From positions 1-35,377 of the forward strand of contig CAIYMY010000119.1 in assembly GCA_903927465.1 (NCBI GenBank): DNA of 35,377 bases, written 5' to 3'. The stretch is from an uncultured Rhodospirillales bacterium. Lineage in GTDB: Bacteria; Pseudomonadota; Alphaproteobacteria; Acetobacterales; Acetobacteraceae. Shown here piece after piece: positions 14,487 through 24,500 of the stretch. Under the pieces are notes generated by a model. That model searched no databases and was not told the DNA's origin. It saw only the letters and a list, made by a program, of their open reading frames with translations. Both the position numbers and the translations under genes were made by a program. Position 1 is the first letter of the stretch; every line of letters starts with the position of its first letter.

Positions 14487-16355
14487 CTAGCGTGGTGTCT
14501 CCGCAGAGAAGCGGCGCGCAGTTTCGAGAATGGGCCGGAAGGGATAGTTTTGAAACAGGTTTGTCAGGTCCCTGCGATCCCCCCCTTCCTGTGCTTCGCG
14601 CCATTTAGCTTGTGCTGCCTCTAACTCGTGCAAGCCCATGCGTAGGGTATTCTCGGCCTCCTTCTGCAATTCCCGAGCCTGCTCACGCGACACAACAGGC
14701 TCTGCTGCCCAGGCGCGAGCAACGCGCGCATAGGTAATTTGGAAAACAGCACCCCAAGCCTGACTGTCATAGGGCTTAAGGTTGGCTGGGAAGCAAGCAA
14801 GGTCGGCGTCCCTTAGCGCGGTAGCCAGGCGCATATGATGGGCTTTCAGACGGTTTGCGGGATCAGGGTTGTCAACCACAGCGAGCAGCATACGCGCTAA
14901 TAAAGATGCGCGTGTAAGGAAGAGGCTGGCATCCAAACCTAATGGGTCAGGACTATCATGAATTTTTGGGCAGGCACTTCCATTGCTTCGAACTGTCGTA
15001 CGCGCATAATGTTCCAGGCGCGGCAAGCCGGGAAGGGCCTCGAACTCCCCAACAGCTACCTCAAGCGCAGCACGCGCCGAAGCTGGTTCGGGACGGCCAA
15101 AGGTGCTGGGCAGAATTATTACAAGTTCGATCAGCGTGCGTACACGCAACCAAGCCAAGGTCACATCTGGCTTGTCAGGCGCCAGTGTATTCCGTTTATC
15201 AGCCAGCCAGTTGGTCAGCAACCTTGCCGACATGCTTGGTTCCTTATAGGCGGCACCCAACCAGGCGGCTGCCAGCGTGATATAGGGCGCAGATCTTGTC
15301 TCATTCCAGACACCATCGAGTCGGTTCTGTCGCCCCTTATCTTCGGACTGTTTATCGGCACTAGACGCTGGATCAGGCTGTGCTGGTGATCCTTGGGAAC
15401 TTTGGCACTTGTTATTCTCTCCACTTTGAAATCCATCCATATAGAGTCCCATATCATTCTGCAGCCTCACTTCGTTCATGTGCAAAGTATGTAATAACTT
15501 ACTCGCATGGTCCGAGGATCCGCCGCTTTGTCGTTCCCTTATCGCGCGCTCTAAGACCACAAACGCGAGCGGAACATCAACACCGGCAATCGCGACCAAG
15601 CGAGTATCATTGCTTTTCCTTATATAATTATCTAGACAAAGAACCGTGCTTCTAAACATACCCAAAAATCGTCTATATTCTTGGAAAACATTATCTTGGA
15701 TTGTCAGATTTTGATTTGGTTCCGCCAACCGCCGGATGATTTCATAGTCTCGTTGGATCATGTTTCTCTTTTCGTCTGGGTCGGTAAGGTCGAGCAGCGC
15801 TGCGATGTTGGGAAAGGCTTGGTCCTGTCTCTCGCCATTGGTCGTTAGCGATTGACTCGGCAAAATCTCATCTCGCTTGCTCGCCCGTTCCAATGGCTGT
15901 AGCGATACCTTCATCCCACCCGCTTCCAAACCGACAATGCGCTCCAGCACCCCATCTCGTGACAGAAGTGCAACCGCGAGGAACAAGGCGGCGGGCAGAA
16001 CGACAATTGCTGAATTTTTTAACGCCCCCTCCGATTCAGCACTCATCTCTTGGGTACGTCGAAAACCCTCATAAAGTATGATACCTGCCAATGCACCGCC
16101 GATAAGTTCGGCCGACTGATAATTTTCAAGTGAGCTGAGCGTCCTTATCACGGCTGCAATTGCGTCCTTGGAATGGGCCTCACGCGCATTGATCCAGGCA
16201 GCCAGTAAGGCCCAGAAAAGCGATACCCCTCCAACCACAATGGCGGCCCAAAAACAGGGCAATAAACTAACCATTCCGCCATCGTGCTTGGTACGACGGC
16301 CAAACCATCGAGCTAGAATAAACACTAAACTGGCCGCAAGGAAAAATAGCGCCAC
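14487..16355 (-). CDS. Unrecognised 622-residue membrane protein in the islet
   Basis: I do not recognise this family. The N-terminal 135 residues hold about four hydrophobic helices (near 2-18, 28-52, 83-98 and 115-132); basic clusters RWFGRRTK and GFRRTQ after helices 1 and 3 suggest those loops are cytoplasmic, which would place the long C-terminal part in the periplasm (inference). The C-terminal 480 residues are polar and mostly helical in style, with a Ser/Gln/Pro-rich linker near 315-345 and an amphipathic Glu/Ala-rich end (EAENTLRMGLHELEAAQAKW). No Walker, nuclease or protease motif was seen. It starts with GTG at 16355, about 6 nt after GAGGAGAGG. Base composition is far below its neighbours: 39 of 120 bases are G or C at 15601-15720. 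This and the flanking gshA repeats suggest lateral acquisition. Confidence 0.75.
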   Translation of the reverse strand: MALFFLAASLVFILARWFGRRTKHDGGMVSLLPCFWAAIVVGGVSLFWALLAAWINAREAHSKDAIAAVIRTLSSLENYQSAELIGGALAGIILYEGFRRTQEMSAESEGALKNSAIVVLPAALFLAVALLSRDGVLERIVGLEAGGMKVSLQPLERASKRDEILPSQSLTTNGERQDQAFPNIAALLDLTDPDEKRNMIQRDYEIIRRLAEPNQNLTIQDNVFQEYRRFLGMFRSTVLCLDNYIRKSNDTRLVAIAGVDVPLAFVVLERAIRERQSGGSSDHASKLLHTLHMNEVRLQNDMGLYMDGFQSGENNKCQSSQGSPAQPDPASSADKQSEDKGRQNRLDGVWNETRSAPYITLAAAWLGAAYKEPSMSARLLTNWLADKRNTLAPDKPDVTLAWLRVRTLIELVIILPSTFGRPEPASARAALEVAVGEFEALPGLPRLEHYARTTVRSNGSACPKIHDSPDPLGLDASLFLTRASLLARMLLAVVDNPDPANRLKAHHMRLATALRDADLACFPANLKPYDSQAWGAVFQITYARVARAWAAEPVVSREQARELQKEAENTLRMGLHELEAAQAKWREAQEGGDRRDLTNLFQNYPFRPILETARRFSAETPR

Positions 16356-16451
16356 GTGAACCTCTCCTCAAGAACCTGAAACGCAAGCAAAACAAGGCTT
16401 CTTGTTGTTAACTCGTTTGTCAAGCAATAATTAATCATAATCCCTTCCGGC

Positions 16452-16695
16452 AGCCGTGCCACGAGAGGGCCAGACAGCAACCATCCAGGGCGGGTCGCTC
16501 CGCGATGTGGGCCGCGATGTGCTGGCGATTGCGCGTGATGGGATGAATGCGCGCGGGCTGGAAGAAGCGCTGTTTCTTGACCCGCTTGATGTAATTTTAG
16601 CCACAGGAGAAACCCAGGCAGATCGTTGGCTTCAACGATTTGATAAGATTTGGCATGGCGATGCGCGCATGATGCTGCGGGAGGCGGCAATCTAG
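16452..16695 (+). pseudogene. gshA 3'-end fragment, right direct repeat of the islet
   Basis: Codes in frame for the last 80 or so residues of glutamate-cysteine ligase and its stop, with no start or upstream gene. Compared with the intact gshA end at 13757-14000 there are 12 substitutions; nine are silent third-position changes and three change residues (Leu to Gln, Arg to Gly, Ala to Val). That bias means the copies diverged while still under protein-level selection, so one came from another strain's functional gshA rather than from decay of a local duplication (inference). Confidence 0.85.
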
Positions 16696-16790
16696 CTAAT
16701 TTTTGCGCAGAGCGTGCGCGTGCCACAAAACTGAAACCCTTCTTTCATCACCTTCAGCGATGATGCCTTACTTTCGCTGGAGGATTTTCT

Positions 16791-19091
16791 ATGGCTGTTA
16801 CCGCGCGTCGTTTATCGGGGTTGCGCCCCCGCTTGCTCATGCTGGGTCTTTTGCCGGCGATTTTCGCTGGCTTGCTGGCCGCCACCGGCGCCTTCTGGGC
16901 GGTCAAGAATGACCATCAGGCGCAGATGCAGCAGGCCCTGACCCGCGCCGTTGGACTGGCAGAACGTGATTTGCATGACGCCGCGCAGCGCATGGCCGGC
17001 TACACGGCAAGCTTCGCGCAACGCCCAGACCTGATTGCTGCACTCGCGGCGGGTGATGCCGCCGCACTGCGCAACATACTAGTTCCTGGATTTGCAGCCA
17101 TGCGCGCGGTGGACCCGACGGTTTCAGTGCTTGAAGTCACGAATAAATCAGGCCGCGTGATCATGCGCGGGCATGATCCGAATCGTGTGGGTGATGACAA
17201 ATCACGCCTGCCGGATGTGGCTTCCGCGCTGATGGGTACTGGAAAGTTGGGCAGTGAAGTTTCGCCTTCATCCGGCCAGTTCGCGACCGGCGCGGCGCTG
17301 CCAGTGAAGGATCAATCCGGCCAGATTATTGGCACACTGAAGGTTGCAACACGCCTGACGCCCGCTGTGGTCGCGGAACTTGGCCAAGTGGTGGGCGGTG
17401 AGGCGGCGCTGTTTGGCGCGGGCCGCCTGGTGACCTCCACCGTCGAAGGGCTTACCATTGATGCACTGCCCGAAGCGGTGCTTACAGCGCAGCGCGATGG
17501 CCAAGCGATCAGTGGCCTTGATCTTGTGCTGCCTGGGCGCGGCGCGCATGTGCTGGCGGTGCAGCCGCTCCGGGATTTGAGCGGCAATGCCGCTGGCGCC
17601 ATGATGATCGCCCTGCCGCGCGCGACTTTCGATGCGGCGATGGATAAGGTGCTGTCCATCATCGGTTTTGCCGCGCTTGCGGTACTTGGCATCACCATTC
17701 CGGTGGCGCTGATTGCGGCGCGGCGCATCGCCAATCCGCTGAGCGACTTGGCCGGTGCCATGGGCCGTTTGGCCAAAGGCGATACCGCGCTGGAAATTCC
17801 AGGCCGTGGACGCAGTGATGAGGTCGGCAGCATGGCCGAAGCGCTGGAGAAATTCCGCGAGCAAGCGGAAGCCAATGCCGCCTTTGAAGCCAACGCCGCC
17901 ATTGAACGCGCGGCGCGGGATCGGCGCCAGGCCATGGTGGAAAGCCTGACGCAGGAATTTGGTGGCTCGGTGGCGTCCATCATGGATCGGCTGCGCGATT
18001 CTGCCGGCGGCATGCGTGACGCCTCGATCTCCATGGCCTCGGCCACGGAACAAACTCGCAATCGCGTGGCCGATACCGCGGATGGGGCGCAGCTGAATTC
18101 AAGCAATCTTGCAGCAGTTGCCGCCGCTACCGAGGAAATGACCGCGTCAGTCACCGAAATCTCGCGCCAGGTGGCGGAAGCGGCACGCGCGGCGCAGGAC
18201 GCAGTGGAACGCGCCCATGCCACGGGTGCCACCGTGCAAGGCTTGGCAGAATCGGCCAATCAGATTGGCGATGTGGTGCGCCTGATCACGGATATCGCCC
18301 GGCAGACCAACCTACTGGCGCTGAACGCCACCATCGAAGCGGCGCGTGCTGGTGATGCCGGCAAGGGCTTCGCGGTTGTGGCATCCGAAGTAAAGACCCT
18401 TGCTGCGCAAACTGCGCGTGCGACGGAACAAATCAGCGCGCAGATCAGCGCCATTCAGGCTGCCAGCGGCGACGCGGTGGGCGCGGTTCAGGAAGTGGCC
18501 AACGCCATTCAGCGCGTGAGTGGTGTGGCCAGTGCAATCGCCGCCGCCGTTGAAGAACAGGATGCGGTGACGCGCGACATCTCAGCCAGCGTACAATCTG
18601 TCGCCAAGCAAAATGACGAAGCCGCACACGCCATGCGGGAAGTTTCCGATGTTGCCGAAGGGGCGCGCACATCCAGCGGCACGGTGAAAGTGGCAGCCGA
18701 GACGGTTGCCGATGTCACGGGCCGGCTTGGTGAACAGGTGGATGGCTTCCTGACAGGCATGCGCACCGATTGGGAAAGGGTGGATGGCGCCGGCACGCCC
18801 ATGCTGATCGCCACCAAGGGCGGCAAGGCGGAGGAAGCGGGGTTGATTGAAATCGCGCGTGACGGAGCGAGCCTGAAGAGTGATGGCGCCTTCACGCCCG
18901 GCATGATGGTGGAACTGGCCATGCCTGGTGCCGGCGCGGCCTTGCCAACGCGCGTGGTGCTGGCGGAAGGTGGGCGGCTTGGGCTTGCCTTCGCACAAAA
19001 CGCCGAAAACATCGCGGCGGTGGATCGGTTGATCGCGGCAGTGCAGGCCGCGATCAAGGCCGCGGGGCAGGGGGTGAAGCGCGCGGCCTGA
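16791..19091 (+). CDS. Methyl-accepting chemotaxis protein with C-terminal PilZ-like domain
   Basis: A 766-residue chemoreceptor that relays a ligand signal to CheA/CheW. It has one N-terminal membrane helix (about 15-37), a periplasmic sensor domain (about 40-285) of the single-Cache type, a second helix (287-310), a HAMP domain (about 311-363), the signalling coiled coil with its conserved hairpin [20 protein letters not shown] near residues 500-520, and from about 665 a small beta-rich domain ([15 protein letters not shown], then RLGLAFAQN) resembling PilZ. PilZ domains bind cyclic di-GMP through RxxxR and D/NxSxxG; the second motif is loosely present and the first is not evident, so binding is uncertain. 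The ATG has GGAGG 8 nt upstream. No che genes are nearby. A stem-loop follows the stop. Confidence 0.93.
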   Translation: MAVTARRLSGLRPRLLMLGLLPAIFAGLLAATGAFWAVKNDHQAQMQQALTRAVGLAERDLHDAAQRMAGYTASFAQRPDLIAALAAGDAAALRNILVPGFAAMRAVDPTVSVLEVTNKSGRVIMRGHDPNRVGDDKSRLPDVASALMGTGKLGSEVSPSSGQFATGAALPVKDQSGQIIGTLKVATRLTPAVVAELGQVVGGEAALFGAGRLVTSTVEGLTIDALPEAVLTAQRDGQAISGLDLVLPGRGAHVLAVQPLRDLSGNAAGAMMIALPRATFDAAMDKVLSIIGFAALAVLGITIPVALIAARRIANPLSDLAGAMGRLAKGDTALEIPGRGRSDEVGSMAEALEKFREQAEANAAFEANAAIERAARDRRQAMVESLTQEFGGSVASIMDRLRDSAGGMRDASISMASATEQTRNRVADTADGAQLNSSNLAAVAAATEEMTASVTEISRQVAEAARAAQDAVERAHATGATVQGLAESANQIGDVVRLITDIARQTNLLALNATIEAARAGDAGKGFAVVASEVKTLAAQTARATEQISAQISAIQAASGDAVGAVQEVANAIQRVSGVASAIAAAVEEQDAVTRDISASVQSVAKQNDEAAHAMREVSDVAEGARTSSGTVKVAAETVADVTGRLGEQVDGFLTGMRTDWERVDGAGTPMLIATKGGKAEEAGLIEIARDGASLKSDGAFTPGMMVELAMPGAGAALPTRVVLAEGGRLGLAFAQNAENIAAVDRLIAAVQAAIKAAGQGVKRAA

Positions 19092-19110
19092 CCAGACGCT
19101 CGAGCCATAT

Positions 19111-19136
19111 TCGATCTGATGGAATCATCAGATCGA
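19111..19136 (+). terminator. Stem-loop terminator of the chemoreceptor gene
   Basis: TCGATCTGATG (19111-19121) and CATCAGATCGA (19126-19136) pair perfectly over 11 bp with a GAAT tetraloop, followed by GTTTCTT. It lies 19 bp after the stop codon. Confidence 0.65.
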
Positions 19137-19171
19137 GTTTCTTGCTCCAGAAAACATCAGCTTCTCTAGGG

Positions 19172-19205
19172 TTTGGTGTGATCCTTCAAAACGGATCACA
19201 CCAAA
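19172..19205. terminator. Second stem-loop between convergent genes, likely mutY terminator
   Basis: TTTGGTGTGATCC (19172-19184) and GGATCACACCAAA (19193-19205) form a perfect 13-bp stem with an 8-nt loop. It lies 5 bp beyond the mutY stop codon on the minus strand. No long U-tract is present, but the A/T ends of the stem allow it to work in either direction. Confidence 0.6.
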
Positions 19206-19210
19206 GCAGA

Positions 19211-20269
19211 TCAGGCGCTTCCGTGAAGCCCCACCAGCACCAGCAATTTCCGCATGACACTCGGCAGGGCATGTGCTGCTTCCGCCGGTGCCAGCCATTC
19301 GCCCTCAGGCCGTTTGGCCCGCGCCGACAACCGCGCATGATAAAGCTGCATGGTCAGCGCGAAATGGGTGAAGACATGCCGCGCCTCACCATCCACTGGC
19401 TGCCAGGCAAGCGCGATGGGTGCTTGGGCCAAAGCCTCGGCCGCGGTCCAGGTAGTCTCCCGCCAGGAAGTGCCGGGGATTTCCAGCATGCCGCCCAAAA
19501 GCCCGCGCGGAGGGCGCCGCCTTAGCCAAACCTGGCCCTGCGCATCCGTCAGCAGAAAATGTACGCCATGGCGCGTGGGGCGCTCGGGCTTCGGCGCCTT
19601 GCGCGGCAGGGCTTCCGCCAAGCCGAGCTTTTGCGCCTTGCAGGCCTTCTGCCAGGGGCAAAGCGCACAGGCGGGTTTGCGCGGCGCGCAAATACCCGCC
19701 CCCAGATCAAACAAAGCCTGGGTGAAATCGCCAGGCCGGGTGCGGGCGGCCTTATCGGCCAGAAAACCCTGCGCCAGCGCATCAAGCCGGGGTTTGGCAC
19801 CGGGCAGCGCTTCCTCCACCGCGAAGACCCGCGCGGTGACGCGTTCCACATTGCCATCCAGCGGCACCACGGGCGCATTGAAGGCAATGGCTGCGATGGC
19901 GGCGGCGGTATAGGGGCCAATGCCGGGCAGGGCGGCCAAGCCCTCACGCGTTTCTGGAAAGCCGCCCAAGGCCAGGATCTGCCGCGCCGCCGCATGCAGA
20001 TTGCGCGCCCGCGCATAATAGCCAAGCCCGGCCCATTCCGCCGCCACATCCTCCCACGGCGCTGCGGCCAGGCTGGCCAAATCGGGGAAGCGCGCCAGAA
20101 AACGCGCGAATCGCGGCCCTACTGTTGCCACCGTGGTCTGTTGCAACATGATCTCTGAAAGCCACACGTGATAGGGTTCCGCCCGCTCCCCAGGCGGGGC
20201 GCGCCATGGCAGGATGCGGCGGTGCCTGTCATACCAGTGCAGCAGATCGGTGGCGGAAGGGGGTTTCAC
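19211..20269 (-). CDS. mutY: A/G-specific adenine DNA glycosylase
   Basis: A 352-residue base-excision enzyme that removes A mispaired with 8-oxoguanine. The HhH-GPD domain shows WLSEIMLQQTTVATV (Glu39 catalytic), the helix-hairpin-helix ALPGIGPYTAAAIAAIAF and the catalytic Asp138 in VVPLDGNVERV. The [4Fe-4S] cluster ligands are Cys194, 201, 204 and 210 (spacing C-x6-C-x2-C-x5-C). A NUDIX-like C-terminal domain follows, used to read 8-oxoG. The likely start is GTG 20269, which gives normal family length; it has no Shine-Dalgarno. The ATG of the divergent DUF721 gene is only 3 bp away, so the two genes' control regions must lie within each other's coding sequence. Confidence 0.95.
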   Translation of the reverse strand: MKPPSATDLLHWYDRHRRILPWRAPPGERAEPYHVWLSEIMLQQTTVATVGPRFARFLARFPDLASLAAAPWEDVAAEWAGLGYYARARNLHAAARQILALGGFPETREGLAALPGIGPYTAAAIAAIAFNAPVVPLDGNVERVTARVFAVEEALPGAKPRLDALAQGFLADKAARTRPGDFTQALFDLGAGICAPRKPACALCPWQKACKAQKLGLAEALPRKAPKPERPTRHGVHFLLTDAQGQVWLRRRPPRGLLGGMLEIPGTSWRETTWTAAEALAQAPIALAWQPVDGEARHVFTHFALTMQLYHARLSARAKRPEGEWLAPAEAAHALPSVMRKLLVLVGLHGSA

Positions 20270-20272
20270 GGC

Positions 20273-20743
20273 ATGTCCCGGAATGAGGAAGAAAGGCGGT
20301 TCTTTGGGGGGCCTAGACCCCTCGGCGCCCTGATTCCAGCCCTGACGCGCCCGGCCTTCAAACGCAAGAGCCCCGCCGCCGCGCAGATCATGGCGGATTG
20401 GACCGCCCTGGTCGGCCCGGCGCTGGCCGCCGTGACCCAACCGCTGCGGCTGACCGCCGGCAGCCTGACCATCGCCTGTTCCGGTCCGATTGCCATGGAA
20501 CTCAGTCATTTGGCGCCAGAACTCATGGCCCGGATCAATGGCGGGCTGGGGCGCGTGGCGGTGGAGCAGCTGCGCTTCGTGCAGACCAATCAGCCGGCCC
20601 GGGCCGCGGCCAAACCCGCCCTGCCGCCCCGCCCCGTGGCGCTGCCCGCCCGAGTCGCCACCGCTTTGGACAGTTTACCCACAGGGGATTTGCGCGAGGC
20701 GCTGGAAAGATTGGCGCGCGGCGTCTATCGAAAACAAGGCTGA
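20273..20743 (+). CDS. DUF721 (DciA-like) protein
   Basis: A 156-residue protein with one DUF721 domain: PLGALIPALTRPAFKRKSPA near the start, then MADWTALVGPALAAVTQPLR and the strand AGSLTIACSGPIAMELSHLA, followed by a low-complexity Pro/Ala linker and a short helical tail. DUF721 proteins include DciA, which helps load the replicative helicase DnaB in many bacteria that lack DnaC; the role is assumed for this gene by family. The ATG at 20273 has AAGGGGG about 9 nt upstream, inside the mutY codons. It is followed closely by the DsbA-like gene and smc in the same direction, an order common in alphaproteobacteria. Confidence 0.85.
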   Translation: MSRNEEERRFFGGPRPLGALIPALTRPAFKRKSPAAAQIMADWTALVGPALAAVTQPLRLTAGSLTIACSGPIAMELSHLAPELMARINGGLGRVAVEQLRFVQTNQPARAAAKPALPPRPVALPARVATALDSLPTGDLREALERLARGVYRKQG

Positions 20744-20825
20744 GGGGGCCGAGTCGCCCCGCAAGGCCAAATCGGCCCGCGCGCTTCCCCCCGAAAAGGC
20801 GCGCCGGTTCCGGAGGAGAAAAGTA

Positions 20826-21524
20826 ATGCCTGATCGTCGTTTGCTATTGGCTGGATCGGCTGCTGTGGTTTTGGCTGGCGGTTTTGCCGCTTGGCGCTGG
20901 ATGGCTGCGCCAACCGCGCCGGTCGCGACTGCGCCAACAACGCCCCCAGCCCCCGCCCCGGCGGCGCCTTCCGCACAACCTAGCCCAACCACTGCCGGCG
21001 GCTTGGATGAACGCAGCCTTGGCCGCGCCGATGCCCCTGTGACAGCAATTGAATATTTCTCCCTGACCTGCAGCCATTGTGGCGCCTTTCACCGCGATAC
21101 TTGGCCGCGCGTGAAGCGCGAATTGGTGGAAACCGGGCGCGTGCGCATGGTGTTTCGTGACTTCCCGCTGGATGAAATCTCGTTGCGTGCTCACGCCGTG
21201 GCGCGCAGCTTCCCAGCCGATCGCTATGAACCTTTCGTCTCCGCGCTATTCGCCACGCAGGATCGCTGGGCCTATGCGCGCGGCGTGGATCACAAGGCGG
21301 AAATCGGTAAAATCGCCGCACTCGCCGGCATGAGCGCCGATACGTTCAACGCTGCCTGGGCGGATGACGCTTTGGCGCGCGCCATTTTGGAAGCGCGCCA
21401 GAAGGGGGAGGCAGAACATCAGGTAAGCGCCACCCCCACCTTCATCATCGGTGCGCAAAAGCTGCCCGGCGCGATTTCTTTTGAGCGCTTCGAAGCCGCG
21501 GTGCGGGAAGCGCCACCCCGCTAA
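20826..21524 (+). CDS. DsbA-family thiol:disulfide oxidoreductase
   Basis: A 232-residue secreted thioredoxin-fold protein. A signal or anchor helix (DRRLLLAGSAAVVLAGGFAA, residues 3-22) is followed by a Pro/Ala/Thr-rich linker to about 60, then the fold: AIEYFSLTCSHCGAFHRDTW with the CSHC active site and the cis-Pro loop SATPTFIIG. It resembles DsbA-like/Com1-type exported oxidoreductases that handle disulphides in the periplasm. GGAGGAGAAAAGTA leads to the ATG at 20826; the frame is open further upstream, but that part overlaps DUF721. Its stop TAA shares one base with the smc ATG (TAATG), so translation of smc is coupled to it. Confidence 0.9.
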   Translation: MPDRRLLLAGSAAVVLAGGFAAWRWMAAPTAPVATAPTTPPAPAPAAPSAQPSPTTAGGLDERSLGRADAPVTAIEYFSLTCSHCGAFHRDTWPRVKRELVETGRVRMVFRDFPLDEISLRAHAVARSFPADRYEPFVSALFATQDRWAYARGVDHKAEIGKIAALAGMSADTFNAAWADDALARAILEARQKGEAEHQVSATPTFIIGAQKLPGAISFERFEAAVREAPPR

Positions 21525-24500
21525 TGGAAGAAGCGGTCCCCCCCGCCCCGGCCGAAGCGGAAGTCAGCGCGCCCGAAGCTGAAGCCGTGCGCAGCGAAGA
21601 CCAGGCGCGCGCTGCGCATAACGCCAAGCTGTCGCGCATTCGTATCGCCGGCTTCAAATCCTTCGCGGAAGCAACAACCGTTGAAGTGCTGCCAGGGCTG
21701 ACGGGCATTGTCGGCCCCAATGGCTGCGGCAAATCCAATGTTGTTGAAGCGCTGCGCTGGGCCATGGGGGAAACCTCGCCCAAGGCGATGCGCGGCGGCG
21801 AAATGGATGATGTGATTTTCGCCGGCACCGCAACGCGCGCCGGGCGCAATGTCGCGGAAGTGATGCTGTTTCTGGAAGATGCTGCAGGGTTGGCGCCGTC
21901 ACCCAATAACGACATCTCCGAATTGGAAGTGACGCGGCGGATTTCGCGTGGCGAGGGCAGTAATTTCCGCGTCAATGGCAAGGAACTGCGTGCGCGAGAT
22001 GTGCAGACCATGTTCGCCGATATCGGTTCCGGCGCGCGGTCCTCAGCGCTTGTCAGCCAGGGCCGGGTTGCCGCGCTGATTCAGGCCAAGCCCGATGATC
22101 GGCGCGGCGTTTTGGAAGAAGCCGCCGGCATTGCCGGGCTGCGCACCCGCCGCCATGAAGCGGAATTGAAGCTGCGGCAGGCGGAAACCAATATGTCACG
22201 CGCCGAGGATTTGCTCGGCCAATTGGATGCGCAGCGCCAGGGGCTGCAACGCCAGGCGCGCCAGGCCAATCGCTATCGCAATATTTCGGGCCTGGTGCGG
22301 CAGGCGGAGGGCGAATGGCTCGCGCTGCTGGCGGCGCGCGCCAATACCGCGCTTTCCACCGCCGCAACCGCGCTGGAAGCCGCGCGCAGGGCGACCAGCG
22401 CGGCAGAACAGGAAGCCGAAGCTGCTGCGATTGCTTTGCATGAAGCCGAACAAGGGCTTGCCGCGCCGCGCACCGATGAAGCCGCCGCGCGCACGGCCCT
22501 GGAACGCCGCCGCGTTGAAGCGGAAGGCATGGAAGCGGAAGAAAGCCGCGCCCGCGCCGCACTTGAAGCCGCCGAAGCGCGCCTGGCCGAACTCCGCCAG
22601 GATCTGTCGCATGCTGAGGCTATGGCCCAGGATGCCGATGCCGCACGCGCGCGCATTACGGAAGAAGATTCAAGCCTGGTTGAACGCGAAGCCGCCCTGC
22701 CCGCGCGGCGTGACGCAGCCGCCGCAGCGCTTGCGGAGGCAAGTGAAGCGGTGCGCGATGCCGAACGCGCTGCCAATCACGCAACGGAGGCCGCTGCCGC
22801 AGGTGCGGCGCAATTGCAGGCCGCGGAAGCGGAATTGGCCGCGGCTGAAACACGGCTACGGCGCGCGCGCGAAGCCCATGCGGCGCTAAGTTCGGATCGT
22901 GATGCCGCAGAGGCGCGCGCGGTGACGGACGCAGAAAAGCAAGCCTCCGTGCAGCATGTTTCCGAGGCCGAAGCAGCTTTCGCAGCGGCGCGTGAAGCTT
23001 TGGAGCAGGCGGAAGCAACGCGTACCGAAGCCGTCGCCAAACACGCCGAAGCGCGCCGTACCGCCGAGGAAGCCAGCGCCGAAGCCACGCGCCGCGAAGC
23101 CGCGCTGCAGGCCGCTGATGACCGCCACCGGCGCATTGTCGCGCAATATGCAGCCCTTTCTGCCGAACGCGATGCTGCACTCGCGGAACGCATTCCTGAA
23201 GTCGCGCGCGATGCCGCGCATTCCTCCGCACGCTCGGCAGAAGCCGCGCTGATTGGCAGCGCGGCGCGGTTGACGGAAGCCGAAGCGGCACGCGCCACAG
23301 CATCTGAAGCTTTGGTGCAAGCGCGCCGCAATGCCGCCGAAGCGGGCGCCGCACGTGCGCGCATCGCCGCTGAAGTTGCGGCGCTGACAGAAGTGTTGGA
23401 AGCGCGCGGCACAGAATCCGCCCAACCCATTCTTGATCAGGTGCGGGTGCCGCCTGGCTTGGAAGCGGCGCTTGGCGCTGCTTTGGGTGAGGCTTTGGAA
23501 AGCCCATCTGATGCCTCTGCCGCGCGGCATTGGCGCAACTTGCCGCCGCTTGCTGTCGCGCAAGCTTTGCCTGATGGCGCGGTGCCGCTTTCGCGCCTGG
23601 TGGAAGCGCCGGCGGCTTTGGCGCGTGCGCTTTCGCAAGTGGGCTTGCTCGCGCGCGGCATGGATGGTGCAGCGCTGCAAGTGGGGCTCCGCCCTGGTCA
23701 GGCTTTGGTGACGGAAGAAGGCGCTGTCTGGCGCTGGGATGGCCATACGTATCACGCGGGCACACCCACGCCGGGTGCCGTGCGGCTTGCGCAACGCAAT
23801 GCGCTGCGTGCGGCTGAAGCGCGGCTGGATCAGGCCGAAGTCACGGCGGCGGAGGCGGAAGCCGCGCGCATTGCCGCAGAAGCCGCAGAAGCGGAAGCCG
23901 CCAGCGCCGAAGCCGCCGCGCGCAATGCCCGCAGCGCCGCTGAAGTCGCGGCATCCGCCGCGCGTCGGGCTGAGGGTGAATTGGCCGCACGCGATGCCCG
24001 CGCCGAAAGCCGCATCGCGGCGCTTGAACCGCAATTGACGCGCCTTGCCGAAGACCGCGCCGAAGCCGATGCCACACGGGCCGAGGCAGAGGCGCTGTAC
24101 ACCACGCGCCCCGATATCGTGCTGCTGCGCCAGGCAGAACAAGCGGCAGCCCGCACAGAAGCCGAGGCGCGCAATGCTGAGGCCAATGCGCGTGAGGCGC
24201 GTCGTCGTGCTGAACTGGCGCTGGCTGAATCGCGCCAGCGTCAGGCGGCGCTGCTGAACCGTGCGTCTGAGGTGGAAAACCGCCTCGCCGCGCTTTCCCC
24301 GCAATTGGAACGCATCGGCGCGGAATTGGCCGAAGCGGAAGCCGCGCGCGGCGCAGCCGCGCAAGCGCGCGAAGCAGCACCTGATCTGGCGCAGCTTCGT
24401 GAAACTGTTGAAGCAGCGCGCGCCAATCTGGCGGAACAGCGCGCGGCTGAGGCTGCTTCGCGAGACGCGCAAGGCGCCTTGGCAGCTGAGGTTGGTTCCA

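Noticed and set aside
16410-16450. Perfect TTGACA upstream of the 622-residue protein gene as a promoter
   Set aside because: The -35 is perfect, but no acceptable -10 is found at 16-18 bp, so it is not listed as a feature.
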